Shown one piece after another: positions 1 to 7,910 of a DNA stretch of 64,000 nucleotides. The notes beneath the pieces are model-generated. The model did no database searches and was not told where the DNA came from. It saw only the letters and a program-made list of their open reading frames with translations. Position 1 is the first letter of the stretch, and every line of letters begins with the position of its first letter. The DNA is from CBDFHV01 sp965247705 (GTDB lineage Bacteria > Pseudomonadota > Alphaproteobacteria > Rhodospirillales > CAMCUA01), in assembly GCA_965247705.1 (NCBI GenBank), contig CBDFHV010000077.1, positions 1 through 64,000 of the forward strand. Direction: 5' to 3'. Position numbers and translations under genes: made by a program.

Positions 1-569
1 CGCGGAACCCCGCCGAGGAAGGCGAAGGCGCTGACATGGCCGTCCAGGAAGGCCTCCGTCGTCTCCCGGGGATACGCCTTGACGAACCAGAGGTTGGAAT
101 GGGGCAGGATCAGGCAGAAGAAGGCGACCTTCTCCCGCCTGCCCCCGACCTCCACCACCGCCTCGCCGAAGTCGACCTGGGCATGGCCCGGCGGGTGATG
201 CAGCGGCACGAAGGCCTCGCGCGTCGATTGCCGCCGGGAACGCACATAGTCCTTCACAATGGTGTAGCCGCCGGTGAACCCGTGCTCGTCCCGTAGCCGC
301 TCGAAGATCCGATGCGCCGTGTGACGCTGCTTGCGCGGCACGTCCGGATCCGTGTCCGCCTCCAGGATCGCGTCGACGATGCCGGTGAACCCGTCCAGCT
401 TCGGCCGCCTGACCGGCTTCGTCCGGCGGTATCCCGGCGGCGCCGAATAGCTCAGCATCTTCTTCACCGTCCGGCGGTCGATGCCGAACCGCCGGCCCGC
501 CTCGTGATGGCTCAGACCCTCGTCGACAACCGCCAGTCGAACCGCCGCATAGAGCTCCACGCCGTACAT
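1..569 (-). CDS. istA: IS21-family transposase IstA, 5' part
   Basis: This is the first ~189 residues of the IS21 DDE transposase, continuing past the left edge. It starts at an ATG at 569 (protein start MYGVELYAAVR). The N-terminal helix-turn-helix reads HHEAGRRFGIDRRTVKKML, followed by the GYRRTKPVRRPKLDG segment shared with the other IstA proteins in the window. Further on are HHPPGHAQVDFGEA, which carries the first catalytic Asp, and GHVSAFAFLGGVPR at the window edge. The frame is open throughout the visible part, so this copy may be intact, unlike the istA at 2383-4952. IstB would lie outside the window. Confidence 0.85.
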   Translation of the reverse strand, partial: MYGVELYAAVRLAVVDEGLSHHEAGRRFGIDRRTVKKMLSYSAPPGYRRTKPVRRPKLDGFTGIVDAILEADTDPDVPRKQRHTAHRIFERLRDEHGFTGGYTIVKDYVRSRRQSTREAFVPLHHPPGHAQVDFGEAVVEVGGRREKVAFFCLILPHSNLWFVKAYPRETTEAFLDGHVSAFAFLGGVP

Positions 570-677
570 CTCCTGCCCCTCGTCGCAACCGACAAGGGAC
601 CATGAGTGGCACAATTTGCGCCGCCGCGACCGACGCCCGGCCGCCTCGCGTGGTGCATTATTCCTCCGCCGTTAACA
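1..677 (-). mobile_element. IS21-family element, partial (right end only)
   Basis: The istA coding sequence runs off the left edge of the window. The outer end at about 650-677, read on the minus strand, starts TGTTAACGGCGG and continues into a GGAATAATGCACCA-like stretch. The ends of the two other IS21 elements here also start TGTCAACGsCGGAGTAA. The end abuts the broken IS1380 copy directly, so this element probably inserted into or deleted part of that copy. No target duplication can be tested because the other end is outside the window. Confidence 0.75.
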
Positions 678-1993
678 CGGCGATGGCGATCATGCCGGCT
701 GATAGGGATAGGCCGAAGGCAGGGCGATCCTGAGGCGCGACTTGAGCTCCTCGACGCGGACGGCGATTTTGAGAAACGCCCGGCGCAGGGTTTCGAAGGT
801 GGCCGTTCGCCACAGCGATTTCCGAGGCGCCGCTTGGCGAAGCTGATGCAGCAGCCAGTAGGCGCCGGTATGCAGGAAGAGGCGGAACTGGTTGGCCTCC
901 CAACGGTGGCACGACGTGCGGTCGGACTTGGTGTAGAGCTTGTGGTCCTTGATCATGTTTTCCATCCGCCCGCGGGCGCAGTAGACCTTCTCGTAGAGCG
1001 CCTTGGCGCGGCCGCTCAGGTTGGTGACGACGAAGCGGACGTCACAGCCCTTGGCGGTAGCTTCCCACGCGGGCGATGACCGAGCGTTGCCGTGACCAGC
1101 TTTTGGCCTGGTAGCCGGTGTGGAAGAAGCGGCGCACCTTATCCTTTCCCTGCCCCGCCCCGGCGCACGGCGGCGTCCTCGCACCACGGCTGGCCGATCC
1201 TGTTCAGCCGGGCGTTGCCGGAAAGCCCGAAGATGTAGCCGCAGCCCTGACGTTCGAGGAATTCCATGGCCTCCGGCGTGGCGTAGTGGCCATCGCCCCG
1301 CACGGTGATCTCGACCCGTGGCCAGTTGCGGCGGATGCGGCCGATGACGTGTCTCAGGATCCGCGCCGCCTCGTCGCCGGAGGGCCGCTTGCCGGGACGC
1401 AGCAGTGACATCACCGGCTTGCCGGTGGCCGCCTCGAAGATATGGATGGGTTGGAAGCAATAGTCGTCGTAATGGGCGTTGAACAGCGCCAGCTGCTGGC
1501 CGCCGTGAACGGCATCGTCGGTGTCGTCGATATCGAGAACGATGCGCGCCGGAACGCGCTTGAAGCTGGCGCAAAACAGATCGATCGTCGACAGCCCCAT
1601 GCGCCCGAGCGCGCGCCATGACGGCGCGTTCTCGAGGCGCGACAGGGTCGGTTGGCTCATCAGGTCGTCGCCGCTCTCGGACAAACGGCCACAGGCCAGC
1701 TTGAACGCCGGATCGAAACGCAGAACGTCGAGGTCGTCGCAATCCTCATACCCGCAGGCAATAGCGAACAGGCGCGCCCGGATCATGTCTACGTAAGCGT
1801 GGGTCGTGCTCGCCGGGTCGCGCACGTCGGTGACGCAGGAAGCGAGCACGTCGGCGATGCCGAGCCGCCTGTCGATCTCGCCCAACAACAACACCCCGCC
1901 GTCCGACGACAGCCGTCCGCCGTCGAAGCGGGCGCAAAGCGGCTTGCCTCCAACGGGTGACAAACCAGGGAGATAGGGGGTAATCTCGTTCAT
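678..1993 (-). pseudogene. IS1380-family transposase, frameshifted
   Basis: The protein begins at ATG 1993 exactly like the intact 446-residue copies (MNEITPYLPGLSPVGG). It is broken by single-base differences seen on direct comparison. An extra C lies in the GCCCC run near 1155. A second extra C lies at about 1063 (CTTCCCACG where intact copies have CTTCCACG). A missing G at about 694 gives a stop right after YPYQPA. The reading frame is therefore lost after about residue 280. The gene cannot make a full transposase, though the intact copies could act on its remaining end. Confidence 0.9.
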
Positions 1994-2113
1994 GGTGAGC
2001 CGTGGGTTGTTCTGTTGCCATGTGATCTTGTCTTGACACCAAAATCATACGGCATTTCAACAGGTTAATCTACGCTCACCAGCATTTTCAATCAGCGCCG
2101 TGAATAATTCGGG
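678..2113 (-). mobile_element. IS1380-family element copy 1, truncated
   Basis: It is near-identical to the intact 1599-bp copies at 7915, 31391 and 46383. The transposase-upstream end is complete (GAATAATTCGGG ending at 2113), but the flanking CTAG seen at the other copies is TTAG here. The other end stops at about 678, against the IS21 terminus, so roughly 160 bp including the second inverted repeat is missing. This is the oldest or most damaged of four copies. Confidence 0.85.
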
Positions 2114-2318
2114 TTAGAGCGCTGCACCCGCTAGTCCCCCGCAAGGGGTAATGAGCTACCTTGCTTGTCTCGGGCCCCTAGACGCCAACGTCAAGGCCAT
2201 GCACAAGCTGGTGCGGGCCATGGGCGGCGGCGCCGTCTTCCGCTGTGCCGATTGACGGCGCAATGCGGAATGTGAGAACGCCGAAGCAATAATCCCTCAC
2301 TGAAGCGGCCGGAAAGTC
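2114..2318. other. Short inter-IS segment, no recognised gene
   Basis: This unique DNA lies between the end of IS1380 copy 1 and the left end of the IS21 element. It holds a 34-codon open frame at 2151-2255 (+) starting MSYLACLGPLDANVK and ending GGAVFRCAD. It may be the tail of a longer gene cut by the IS insertion, but it is too short to identify. Nothing else was seen. Confidence 0.3.
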
Positions 2319-2598
2319 TGGTTGCGCCGGAGTAAAATTCCGTCAGCGATAGCCCTTTGCGGATTGAAGCGAAGGGCGGGGGATGAAGCGAGTGGAACTG
2401 TACGCGCGGGTGCGACACGCGGTGATGATAGATGGTCTGAGCCAGCGAGTGGCGGCTCGCCGCTTTGGGATCGACCCGCGCACGGTCAAGAAGATGCTGA
2501 GCTATTCAGTCCCACAGGGTTATGTCCGGACGAGTGAGGTGGACCCCATCCGCTGGACAGCTTGGCGGCGTTTGTTAGGTGGGATTCCATGGTGATTT

Positions 2599-3486
2599 TT
2601 ATGCCGCCAGCGCTTCTGGCGCCATCTCCGGGGCATGCCCCGGAGATGGCGCGTCGCGCCCACTATAGACCTCCTCGGGGGTGCGTCCATCGAACACCGA
2701 ATGAGGCCTCGAAGTGTTGTAATAGTCGATCCAGCCGCCGATTCCATTCCTGGCTTGGGAGCCGGTCTCGAAGGCCTGGAGATAGACGCATTCGTACTTG
2801 AGACTGCGCCACAGCCGCTCGATCATGACGTTGTCCATCCAACTACCTCTGCCGTCCATGGAGATCATCACGCCGGCGTCCTTCAGGACCTGCGTGAATT
2901 CCAGGGAGGTGAACTGGCTGCCTTGGTCGGAGTTGAAGATCGCCGGCTTGCCATGGCGGACCAGAGCTTCCTCCAGGGCCTCGACGCAGAAATCCGCCTC
3001 CATGGTGTTGGAGAGCCGCCAAGACAGAACCTTGCGGCTCCACCAGTCCATGATGGCGACCAGGTACAAAAAGCCCCGGCGCATCGGGATATAGGTGATG
3101 TCCGTGCACCAGACCTGGTTCGCCCGATCGATGACGAGCCCGCGTAGCAGATAGGGATAGATCCGGTGATCGGGATGCGGATCGCTGGTGCGTGGCGCCT
3201 GGTAGATCGCCTGGAGGCCCATGAGCCGCATCAGCCGGCGCACCCGCTTGCGTCCCACGCAATAGCCCAGACGCCGCAGGTGCCGGGCCATCTGGCGCGA
3301 GCCGTACCAGGGCGTCTCCAGAAACTGCTCGTCGATGAGACGCATCAGCGCCAGGTTCAAGCGGCTCTCGCCCTTGCCCTCATAGTAGAACGACGAGCGG
3401 CTGATCGAGACCAAGCTGCATTGCCGCGCAATGCTGAGCTCGCCATGACCGGGATCGATCATGGATACCCTCCGGCCGTGGCTCAA
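2599..3486 (-). CDS. IS3-family transposase OrfB (catalytic)
   Basis: This is the integrase-like DDE half of an IS3 transposase, 295 residues from a TTG at 3486. An N-terminal HTH_21 region (SISRSSFYYEG, GYCVGRKRVRRLMRLMG) is followed by the retroviral-integrase core. Visible catalytic motifs are WCTDITYIP (first Asp), FNSDQGSQFTS (second Asp) and the C-terminal E region MIERLWRSLKYE. The tail (RDAPSPGHAPEMAPEALAA) runs into the terminal repeat region. Its frame is -1 relative to orfA, and the two overlap by four bases, so the active enzyme is probably an OrfAB fusion made by ribosomal slippage. The reading frame is intact. Confidence 0.9.
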   Translation of the reverse strand: MSHGRRVSMIDPGHGELSIARQCSLVSISRSSFYYEGKGESRLNLALMRLIDEQFLETPWYGSRQMARHLRRLGYCVGRKRVRRLMRLMGLQAIYQAPRTSDPHPDHRIYPYLLRGLVIDRANQVWCTDITYIPMRRGFLYLVAIMDWWSRKVLSWRLSNTMEADFCVEALEEALVRHGKPAIFNSDQGSQFTSLEFTQVLKDAGVMISMDGRGSWMDNVMIERLWRSLKYECVYLQAFETGSQARNGIGGWIDYYNTSRPHSVFDGRTPEEVYSGRDAPSPGHAPEMAPEALAA

Positions 3487-3764
3487 CGACCGAAGGCCTT
3501 GGCCAAAAAATCCTTCTCCACCGTCAGCTCCCCGATCTTAGCGTGAAGCTCCTTGACCTCCGCTTCGTGCGAACTGTCCCGGCCCGCCGGCTTGCCCGAG
3601 AAGACATCGACCATCCCCTCGCTCGCCTGGCGCTTCCACTTCGTGATCAGATTCGGATGAACCTTGTGCCGGCTCGACAGCTCCGCCAGCGTCTGGTCGC
3701 CCCGCAGCGCCTCGATCGCCACTTTCGCCTTGAAGGGCGCCGAGAAATTCCGTCGCTTCGCCAT
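3483..3764 (-). CDS. IS3-family OrfA (DNA-binding)
   Basis: A 93-residue helix-turn-helix protein of the IS3 OrfA family that binds the element ends. The start MAKRRNFSAPFKAKVAIEAL is typical, and the HTH lies at about residues 22-45 (TLAELSSRHKVHPNLITKWK). The second half (EVKELHAKIGELTVEKDFL) is a leucine-zipper-like coiled coil used for dimerisation in this family. It ends AKAFGR with the stop at 3483-3485, overlapping orfB. The T run at its end lies at 3505-3510. Confidence 0.9.
   Translation of the reverse strand: MAKRRNFSAPFKAKVAIEALRGDQTLAELSSRHKVHPNLITKWKRQASEGMVDVFSGKPAGRDSSHEAEVKELHAKIGELTVEKDFLAKAFGR
3504..3510 (-). promoter_or_regulatory. Candidate -1 frameshift site T TTT TTG
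   Basis: On the coding strand, orfA reads GAT TTT TTG near its end. The heptamer T TTT TTG fits the X XXY YYZ rule for tandem slippage, and moving back one base joins orfA to the orfB frame. IS3 elements more often use A AAA AAG. I infer the function from position; no stimulatory hairpin was established. Confidence 0.5.
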
Positions 3765-5112
3765 ACTCCGAGATCCTCATCATAAAGGCCGGATCCCACC
3801 TAACACATCTGTCCTAGATTCGGGGACCACCTCTGAGGCCGCCGGTCCGCCCAAAGCTCGATCCCTTCATCGGTGTTATCGACCGCATCCTGGAAGAGGA
3901 TAAAGAGCGTCCGAAGAAGCAACGGCACACATCGAAGCGGATCTTCGAGCGGCTGCGTGATGAGTATGGCTTCACGGGCGGGATCAGGGTTCGCCTTCTT
4001 CGGCGGTGTGCCGCGCTCGATTCTTTATGACAACACCAAGATTGCGGTGGCCCGCATCCTTGGCGACGGCAAGCGCCAGCGGACACGTGTGTTCAGCGAG
4101 TTACGATCCCATTACCTGTTCGAGGATCGGTTTGGTCGCCCTGGCAAGGGGAATGACAAGGGCAAGGTTGAGGGGATCGTCGGCTATTGCCGCCGGAATT
4201 TCCTGGTACCGAAGCCAAGGTTCCAGACCTTCGACGACCTGAACGCGCATCTTGAAGCGTGTTGCCGCAAGCGATGGGCGGACCAACTGCGTAGCCATGA
4301 GCAGACGATCGGCGAACGCCTGGAGCGGGATCGTGCGGTTCTTCAGCGCCTTCCTGCAACCACCTACGACGCCTGCGACAAGCGCCCAGGGCGGGTCAGC
4401 TCGCTGTCGCTGGTCCGCTATCGCGGGACCGATTACTCGGTCCCCACCCGGTTCGGTCATTGTGAGGTGTTGGTTCGCGGGTATGTGCATGAGGTGGTCA
4501 TCAGTTGCGGCGCCGAGGTGATCGCGCGGCACCCGCGTTCGTACGCGCATGAGGACTTCGTCTTCGATCCGCTGCACTATCTGTCCCTGCTGGAGCACAA
4601 GACCAACGCGCTGGATCAGGCGGCCCCCCTGGCCGGGTGGGTGTTGCCGCCTGTGTTCGGAGACCTCCGCCGCCTTCTGAAAGTGCGGATGGGCAAAAAG
4701 GGAAAGCGGGAATACGTCCAGGTACTGCAGCTGATCGAGACCTTCTCCCTCGACGACATTCGAGCCGCGATATCGGATGCGTTGGAGCGCGGCGTGATCG
4801 GCTTCGACGCTGTGAAGCACCTGGTGCTTTGTCGGATCGAGCGGCGTCCGCCACGGTTGAACCTGATGGCCTATCCCTACTTGCCACGCGCCGAGGTGGC
4901 GACGACCTCGGCCAGCTCGTACATGGGGCTGCTGACGGGCGTAGCATCATGAGCGACACGCCACAGCTCTTGCTGTCCCATCATCTGAAAGCCCTCAAGC
5001 TGCCCACCTTCCTCCGGGAGTACGACAAGCTGGCCCGCCAATGCGCCACCGAGGGCATCGATCATGTGCGGTATCTTGTTCGTCTGACCGAACTAGTGGT
5101 TCGACACAGAGG

Positions 5113-6255
5113 TTATGACTCTTTGGGCTGATCTTCGATCGGTAGATGGGGCTTCGGATAGGCGCGACTCAGTTTGTGTCTGGCTTTCTCCGTCGTGAAC
5201 ATCCATTTGATGCGCGCGGCGCTGTCGTTGCGCTGTCGCTCCCAGGCGGCGATCTCGGCTTCGAGGATGTCGCGACTGGAGATCCTGCGGTCGAGGCATT
5301 GGCCGCGCAGGACGCCGATCTCGATCTCCACCATGTTGAGCCAGCTGGCGTGCTTGGGGGTGAAGTGGAACTCCAGGCGGCGGAGGATGCGCCTGGCCTC
5401 GGGTGCGGGCAGGGCGTTGTAGAGGGAGGCCGGGCTGTGGGTCGAGAGGTTGTCCATGACGACCCGGATCTTTTCGGCTTCGGGGAAATGGACGTCGCTG
5501 AGCTCGCGCATGCATTGGGAGAAGTCGGCGGCGGCACGTCGCTCGGTGACCTTGACCTTGCGCCAGGGGCGATTGACGTCGAGGAAGATGAAGAGATTGA
5601 CGATGCCGTTGCGCTTGTATTCGAAGTCGAAGCGCTCCAGCCGGCCGGGCTCGGCCGGAATCGGCGCCCGCACTTCGCCGATCAGCTGGGTCGGGCTCTC
5701 GTCGAAGCAGATCACCGGACGCGTAGGATCGGGGGGCTCGCCATAGAGGTCGAGCACGTCCTCCATGGCGGCGACATGGGCGGCGTCGACCTTGGGAACG
5801 CACCACATGTCCCGGCGCCAGGGCTTCAGCGCGTTCTCCGCCAGGCGCCGACGCACGGTCTCGCGCGACAGGCCCTCATGCTCGGTGAGCGCGACCATGA
5901 CGTCGGCCAGCAGCTCGAGCGTCCAGCGCGCGCGGCCCGCCGGCGGGGCCGAGCAGGCGGTGGCGATCAGCAGCGCCTCCTCCTTGCCGCTCAGCTTGCG
6001 CTGAGCGCCGGGGCGCGGGGCCTCGGCCAAGGCGAGTTCCAGATTGCCTTCCACGAAACGCCGCTTGGTGCGATAGACCGTCGAGCCGCCGGCTCCCACG
6101 CGAGCCGCGACCTCGCCGTCACCGACGCCGTCATCGGCGGCAAGGAGAATCTGCGCGCGCTTGACTTTGCGCACCGCATGTCTGCCGCTCTTCAAGAGCG
6201 CCGTCAGCTCTTCACGCTCGTCTTGGCTCAATTCGACACGCCAGCGTATGTTCAT
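5113..6255 (-). CDS. IS630-family transposase
   Basis: A DDE transposase of 380 residues starting at ATG 6255, with GGAGGA seven bases upstream. The N-terminal HTH region has LLAADDGVGDGEVAARVG and STVYRTKRRFVEG. A second winged-helix segment follows (TVRRRLAENALKPWRRDMWC). The catalytic core shows RPVICFDESPTQLIGEVR (first Asp), IRVVMDNLSTHSPASLYN (second Asp) and HFTPKHASWLNMVEIEIG (final Glu). Length and motifs are normal for the family and the frame is intact, so this element looks potentially active. It overlaps no other real gene; the long plus-strand frame opposite it is a codon-aligned shadow. Confidence 0.93.
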   Translation of the reverse strand: MNIRWRVELSQDEREELTALLKSGRHAVRKVKRAQILLAADDGVGDGEVAARVGAGGSTVYRTKRRFVEGNLELALAEAPRPGAQRKLSGKEEALLIATACSAPPAGRARWTLELLADVMVALTEHEGLSRETVRRRLAENALKPWRRDMWCVPKVDAAHVAAMEDVLDLYGEPPDPTRPVICFDESPTQLIGEVRAPIPAEPGRLERFDFEYKRNGIVNLFIFLDVNRPWRKVKVTERRAAADFSQCMRELSDVHFPEAEKIRVVMDNLSTHSPASLYNALPAPEARRILRRLEFHFTPKHASWLNMVEIEIGVLRGQCLDRRISSRDILEAEIAAWERQRNDSAARIKWMFTTEKARHKLSRAYPKPHLPIEDQPKES

Positions 6256-6288
6256 CAGGACTTCCTCCTCGAAAGCTACCCTGATGAA
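6251..6288. promoter_or_regulatory. Dyad spanning both IS630 start codons
   Basis: TTCATCAGG (6251-6259) and CCTGATGAA (6280-6288) are perfect 9-bp inverted repeats separated by 20 bases. Each arm contains one start codon: the transposase ATG (6253-6255, complement) and the HTH gene ATG (6284-6286). It could be an operator for the LexA-like protein, but the symmetry may partly come from both genes starting ATGAA. Confidence 0.45.
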
Positions 6289-6577
6289 TCGAAACCCGGT
6301 CCCTTGTCACGCCCTTCCTCGGCCGTGCTTCACCGAAAAGCAGGGCCAGTATCTCGCCTTCATTCACGCCTACACGGCCATCAACGAAAGGCCGCCCGCC
6401 GAAGCCGACATGCAGCGCCACTTCCGGGTCGCGCCGCCCTCCGTCCACCAAATGGTCCTGACACTCGAGCGCCGAGGCCTCATCGAACGAAGACCCGGAC
6501 AAGCCCGATCCATCCAAATCCTCATCGACCCCGAGACGCTGCCCGTCATCAAATCAACTCAAGGCAAACCGTCATGA
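6284..6577 (+). CDS. LexA-like winged-helix protein carried by IS630
   Basis: A 97-residue protein starting MNRNPVPCHALPR. Residues ~16-82 resemble the N-terminal DNA-binding domain of LexA: FTEKQGQYLAFIHAY is the first helix, PPAEADMQRHFRVAPPSVHQ the helix-turn-helix, and LERRGLIERRPGQARSIQIL the wing. The LexA autoprotease domain is absent. It is divergent from the transposase, with only 28 bases between the start codons, and ends 17 bases inside the right inverted repeat. By position it may be a repressor of the element, which is an inference. No strong ribosome-binding site precedes it, so expression may depend on context. Confidence 0.75.
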   Translation: MNRNPVPCHALPRPCFTEKQGQYLAFIHAYTAINERPPAEADMQRHFRVAPPSVHQMVLTLERRGLIERRPGQARSIQILIDPETLPVIKSTQGKPS

Positions 6578-7246
6578 CCTCTGTGTGGAGCCACTAGAGC
6601 TGATCGACCGCGAGCGCCGCATGATTGAACGGCGGATCAGACAGGCCCGGTTCTCCGCCGTTAAAAGCCTCGATAGCTTCGACTTCAAGGCGATCCCGTC
6701 GCTCAACAAGATGATGGTCCTGGAACTGGCGCGAGGCGAATACATCGAGCGTCGTGAGAACGTCATCGCGCTCGGCAACTCAGGCACCGGCAAGACCCAT
6801 ATCGCCCTCGGTCTCGGTCTGGCGGCCTGCCAGAAAGGCCTCACCGTCGGCTTTATCACGGCGGCGGCGTTGGTCCACGAGTTGATGGAAGCCAGGGACG
6901 AGAAGCATCTGCTGCGCTTCCAGAATCAGCTGGCCAAATACAAGTTGCTGATCATCGACGAACTCGGCTTCGTGCCACTATCCAAGACCGGCGCCGAACT
7001 CCTGTTCGAGGTGTTCAGCCAACGTTACGAACGCGGCTCCACCCTGCTGACCAGCAATCTTCCCTTCGATGAGTGGACCGAGGTGTTCGGCTCAGAGCGC
7101 CTGACAGGGGCCTTGCTGGACCGCCTCACACACCATGTCCATATCCTGGAGATGAACGGCGACAGCTACCGGCTCAACCAAAGCAAAAAACGGTGCAACG
7201 CCCCAAAAAACGCCTGACTGGTCCTAACAACCGAGACCACGGTTGA

Positions 7247-7341
7247 CCCGGTGGGTCCACAGGGACCTCCCACGCTGCTTCGCTTCGCGTAACGCAAAGC
7301 GCTACACGAAGCAGCGCGGGTCCCTCCTATGGACTACCGGG
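7247..7341 (+). repeat. Long imperfect hairpin after istB
   Basis: The outer arms CCCGGT and ACCGGG pair. Further inward, GGGTCCACAGG faces CCTATGGAC, and GCTGCTTCG faces CGAAGCAGC. The same outer segments, but a different inner stem, occur after istB of the IS21 element at 34336-34432. It lies 30 bases past the istB stop, so it may act as a transcription terminator, mRNA end or transposition site. Confidence 0.6.
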
Positions 7342-7426
7342 ACAACCCGCAACACCGTGTTCTACATCACGGCAAGTGGTGCATTTTTACTCCGGCGAGT
7401 GATGCACTTTTACTCCGGCGTTGACA

Positions 7427-7741
7427 GAGCACCTCGCCCTCGTGATCGACCGCCCGCCAGAGATAATGCGTTTCACCGTTGATCCGCACGAACACCTCGT
7501 CCAGGTGCCAGCGCCAGGTCGAGTAGTACCGCTGGTCAACGCGCCGTTTCCGGATCTGGGCGGCGAACATGGGCCCGAACCGGTTCCACCAGAACCGCAC
7601 CGTTTCATGCGAGATGTCGATGCCCCGCTCGAACAGCAGATCCTCGACCTGGCGCAGGGACAGCAGGTAGCGGGCGTACATCATCACCGTGAGGCGGATC
7701 ACCTCGGGTGAACTGTTGAAGCAGCGGAAGGGATTCGTCAT
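7427..7741 (-). pseudogene. IS6-family transposase, N-terminal part
   Basis: About 105 residues from ATG 7741 match the start of an IS6/IS26-type transposase: a short N-terminal region (MTNPFRCFNSSPEVIRL), VEDLLFERGIDISHETVRFW (helix-turn-helix), and WRWHLDEVFVRINGETHYLW with the first catalytic Asp. It stops at WRAVDHEGEVLCQ where the IS21 right end begins at 7426. The second Asp, the Glu and the C-terminus are missing. A C-terminal IS6-type remnant lies far away at 29351-29447. Confidence 0.85.
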
Positions 7742-7876
7742 CGGCCAAGGCTATGGACCACCCAGGCCCCGCTCAAGCGAATTTGGTCTGACACCGCCGT
7801 CCGTAGGCTCAAATCGGGGGCAGGATTTGTTCAAGATCCTACAATTCGTCGAGCAGTTTGAAAGTTCAATCTAATT

Positions 7877-7896
7877 GGTTGCGGGGGCCCGCAACC
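7877..7896. repeat. Small palindrome between IS remnants
   Basis: The 9-base arms GGTTGCGGG and CCCGCAACC are separated by two bases. It lies in the 170-base unassigned stretch between the IS6 remnant and the IS1380 copy. No T tract follows on either strand, so a terminator role is doubtful. The rest of 7742-7910 shows nothing recognisable. Confidence 0.3.
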
Positions 7897-7910
7897 AGCG
7901 TTGTTTGCAC

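Larger units (their letters stand above)
2537..3832 (-). mobile_element. IS3-family element inserted in istA
   Basis: The ends are inverted relative to each other. The left end reads AGGTGGACCCC, with GTTAGGTGGGATTCC further inward. The complement of the right end reads AGGTGGTCCCC, with GTTAGGTGGGATCCG further inward. Two overlapping minus-strand frames (orfA, orfB) fill the interior. The exact edge bases and a target duplication could not be fixed from sequence alone. Confidence 0.8.
2383..4952 (+). pseudogene. istA: IstA, interrupted by IS3 and internally deleted
   Basis: The N-terminal part (2383 to ~2536; MKRVELYARVRHAVM, helix-turn-helix AARRFGIDPRTVKKML) is cut by the IS3 insertion. 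Coding resumes near 3838 with the PKLDPFIGVIDRILEED segment and runs to DEYGFTGG. A second lesion follows: about 80 residues are missing compared with the intact IstA at 35216-36715. The lost stretch includes HAQVDFGEA with its catalytic Asp. After it the frame resumes at FAFFGGVPRSILYDN and runs to the stop at 4950-4952, overlapping the istB start (ATGA). With both lesions it is inactive. Confidence 0.9.
5096..6594 (-). mobile_element. IS630-family element inserted in istB
   Basis: The 1499-bp element is bounded by a TA duplication (5094-5095 and 6595-6596), the hallmark of IS630/Tc1 insertion. The terminal inverted repeats read GTGGTTCGACACAGAGGTTA on the left and, complemented, GTGGCTCCACACAGAGGTCA on the right, with three mismatches. 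The pre-insertion istB sequence can be rebuilt exactly. Contents are a transposase on the minus strand and a small HTH gene on the plus strand, transcribed divergently from a shared region. Confidence 0.93.
4949..7217 (+). pseudogene. istB: IstB ATPase, split by IS630
   Basis: IstB is the AAA+ helper ATPase of IS21 transposition. The 5' piece (4949-5095; MSDTPQLLLSHHLKALKLP) is cut after RLTEL. The 3' piece resumes at 6597 with ELIDRERRMIERR and runs to 7217. Removing the IS630 element and one copy of the TA duplication restores VRLTELELIDRER in frame. The 3' piece retains Walker A (GNSGTGKTH) and Walker B (LLIIDELGF). A GTG at 6585 inside the IS630 end could start a truncated protein (VEPLELIDRER) that keeps the ATPase core. 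The start codon overlaps the istA stop (ATGA). Confidence 0.9.
2319..7426 (+). mobile_element. IS21-family element carrying nested IS3 and IS630
   Basis: The left end lies near 2319 (GCGCCGGAGTAAAATTCC). The right end at 7372-7426 has two copies of a TTTTACTCCGGCG motif and closes with GTTGACA, the complement of TGTCAACGCCGGAG. The istA and istB genes lie between, each interrupted by another element: IS3 at about 2537-3832 and IS630 at 5096-6594. istA also has an internal deletion. The element cannot transpose by itself. Its right end cuts an IS6-family transposase at 7427. Confidence 0.8.

Noticed and set aside
2151..2255. A 34-codon open frame between IS elements as a gene
   Set aside because: No start signal, no family resemblance and too short; listed only as a possible gene tail.
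5146..6597. A 483-residue plus-strand open frame opposite the IS630 transposase
   Set aside because: It is antisense to a gene with clear catalytic motifs and real inverted repeats; the composition is typical of a GC-rich shadow frame.
7877..7896. The small palindrome as a terminator
   Set aside because: No T tract follows on either strand and no gene ends beside it.
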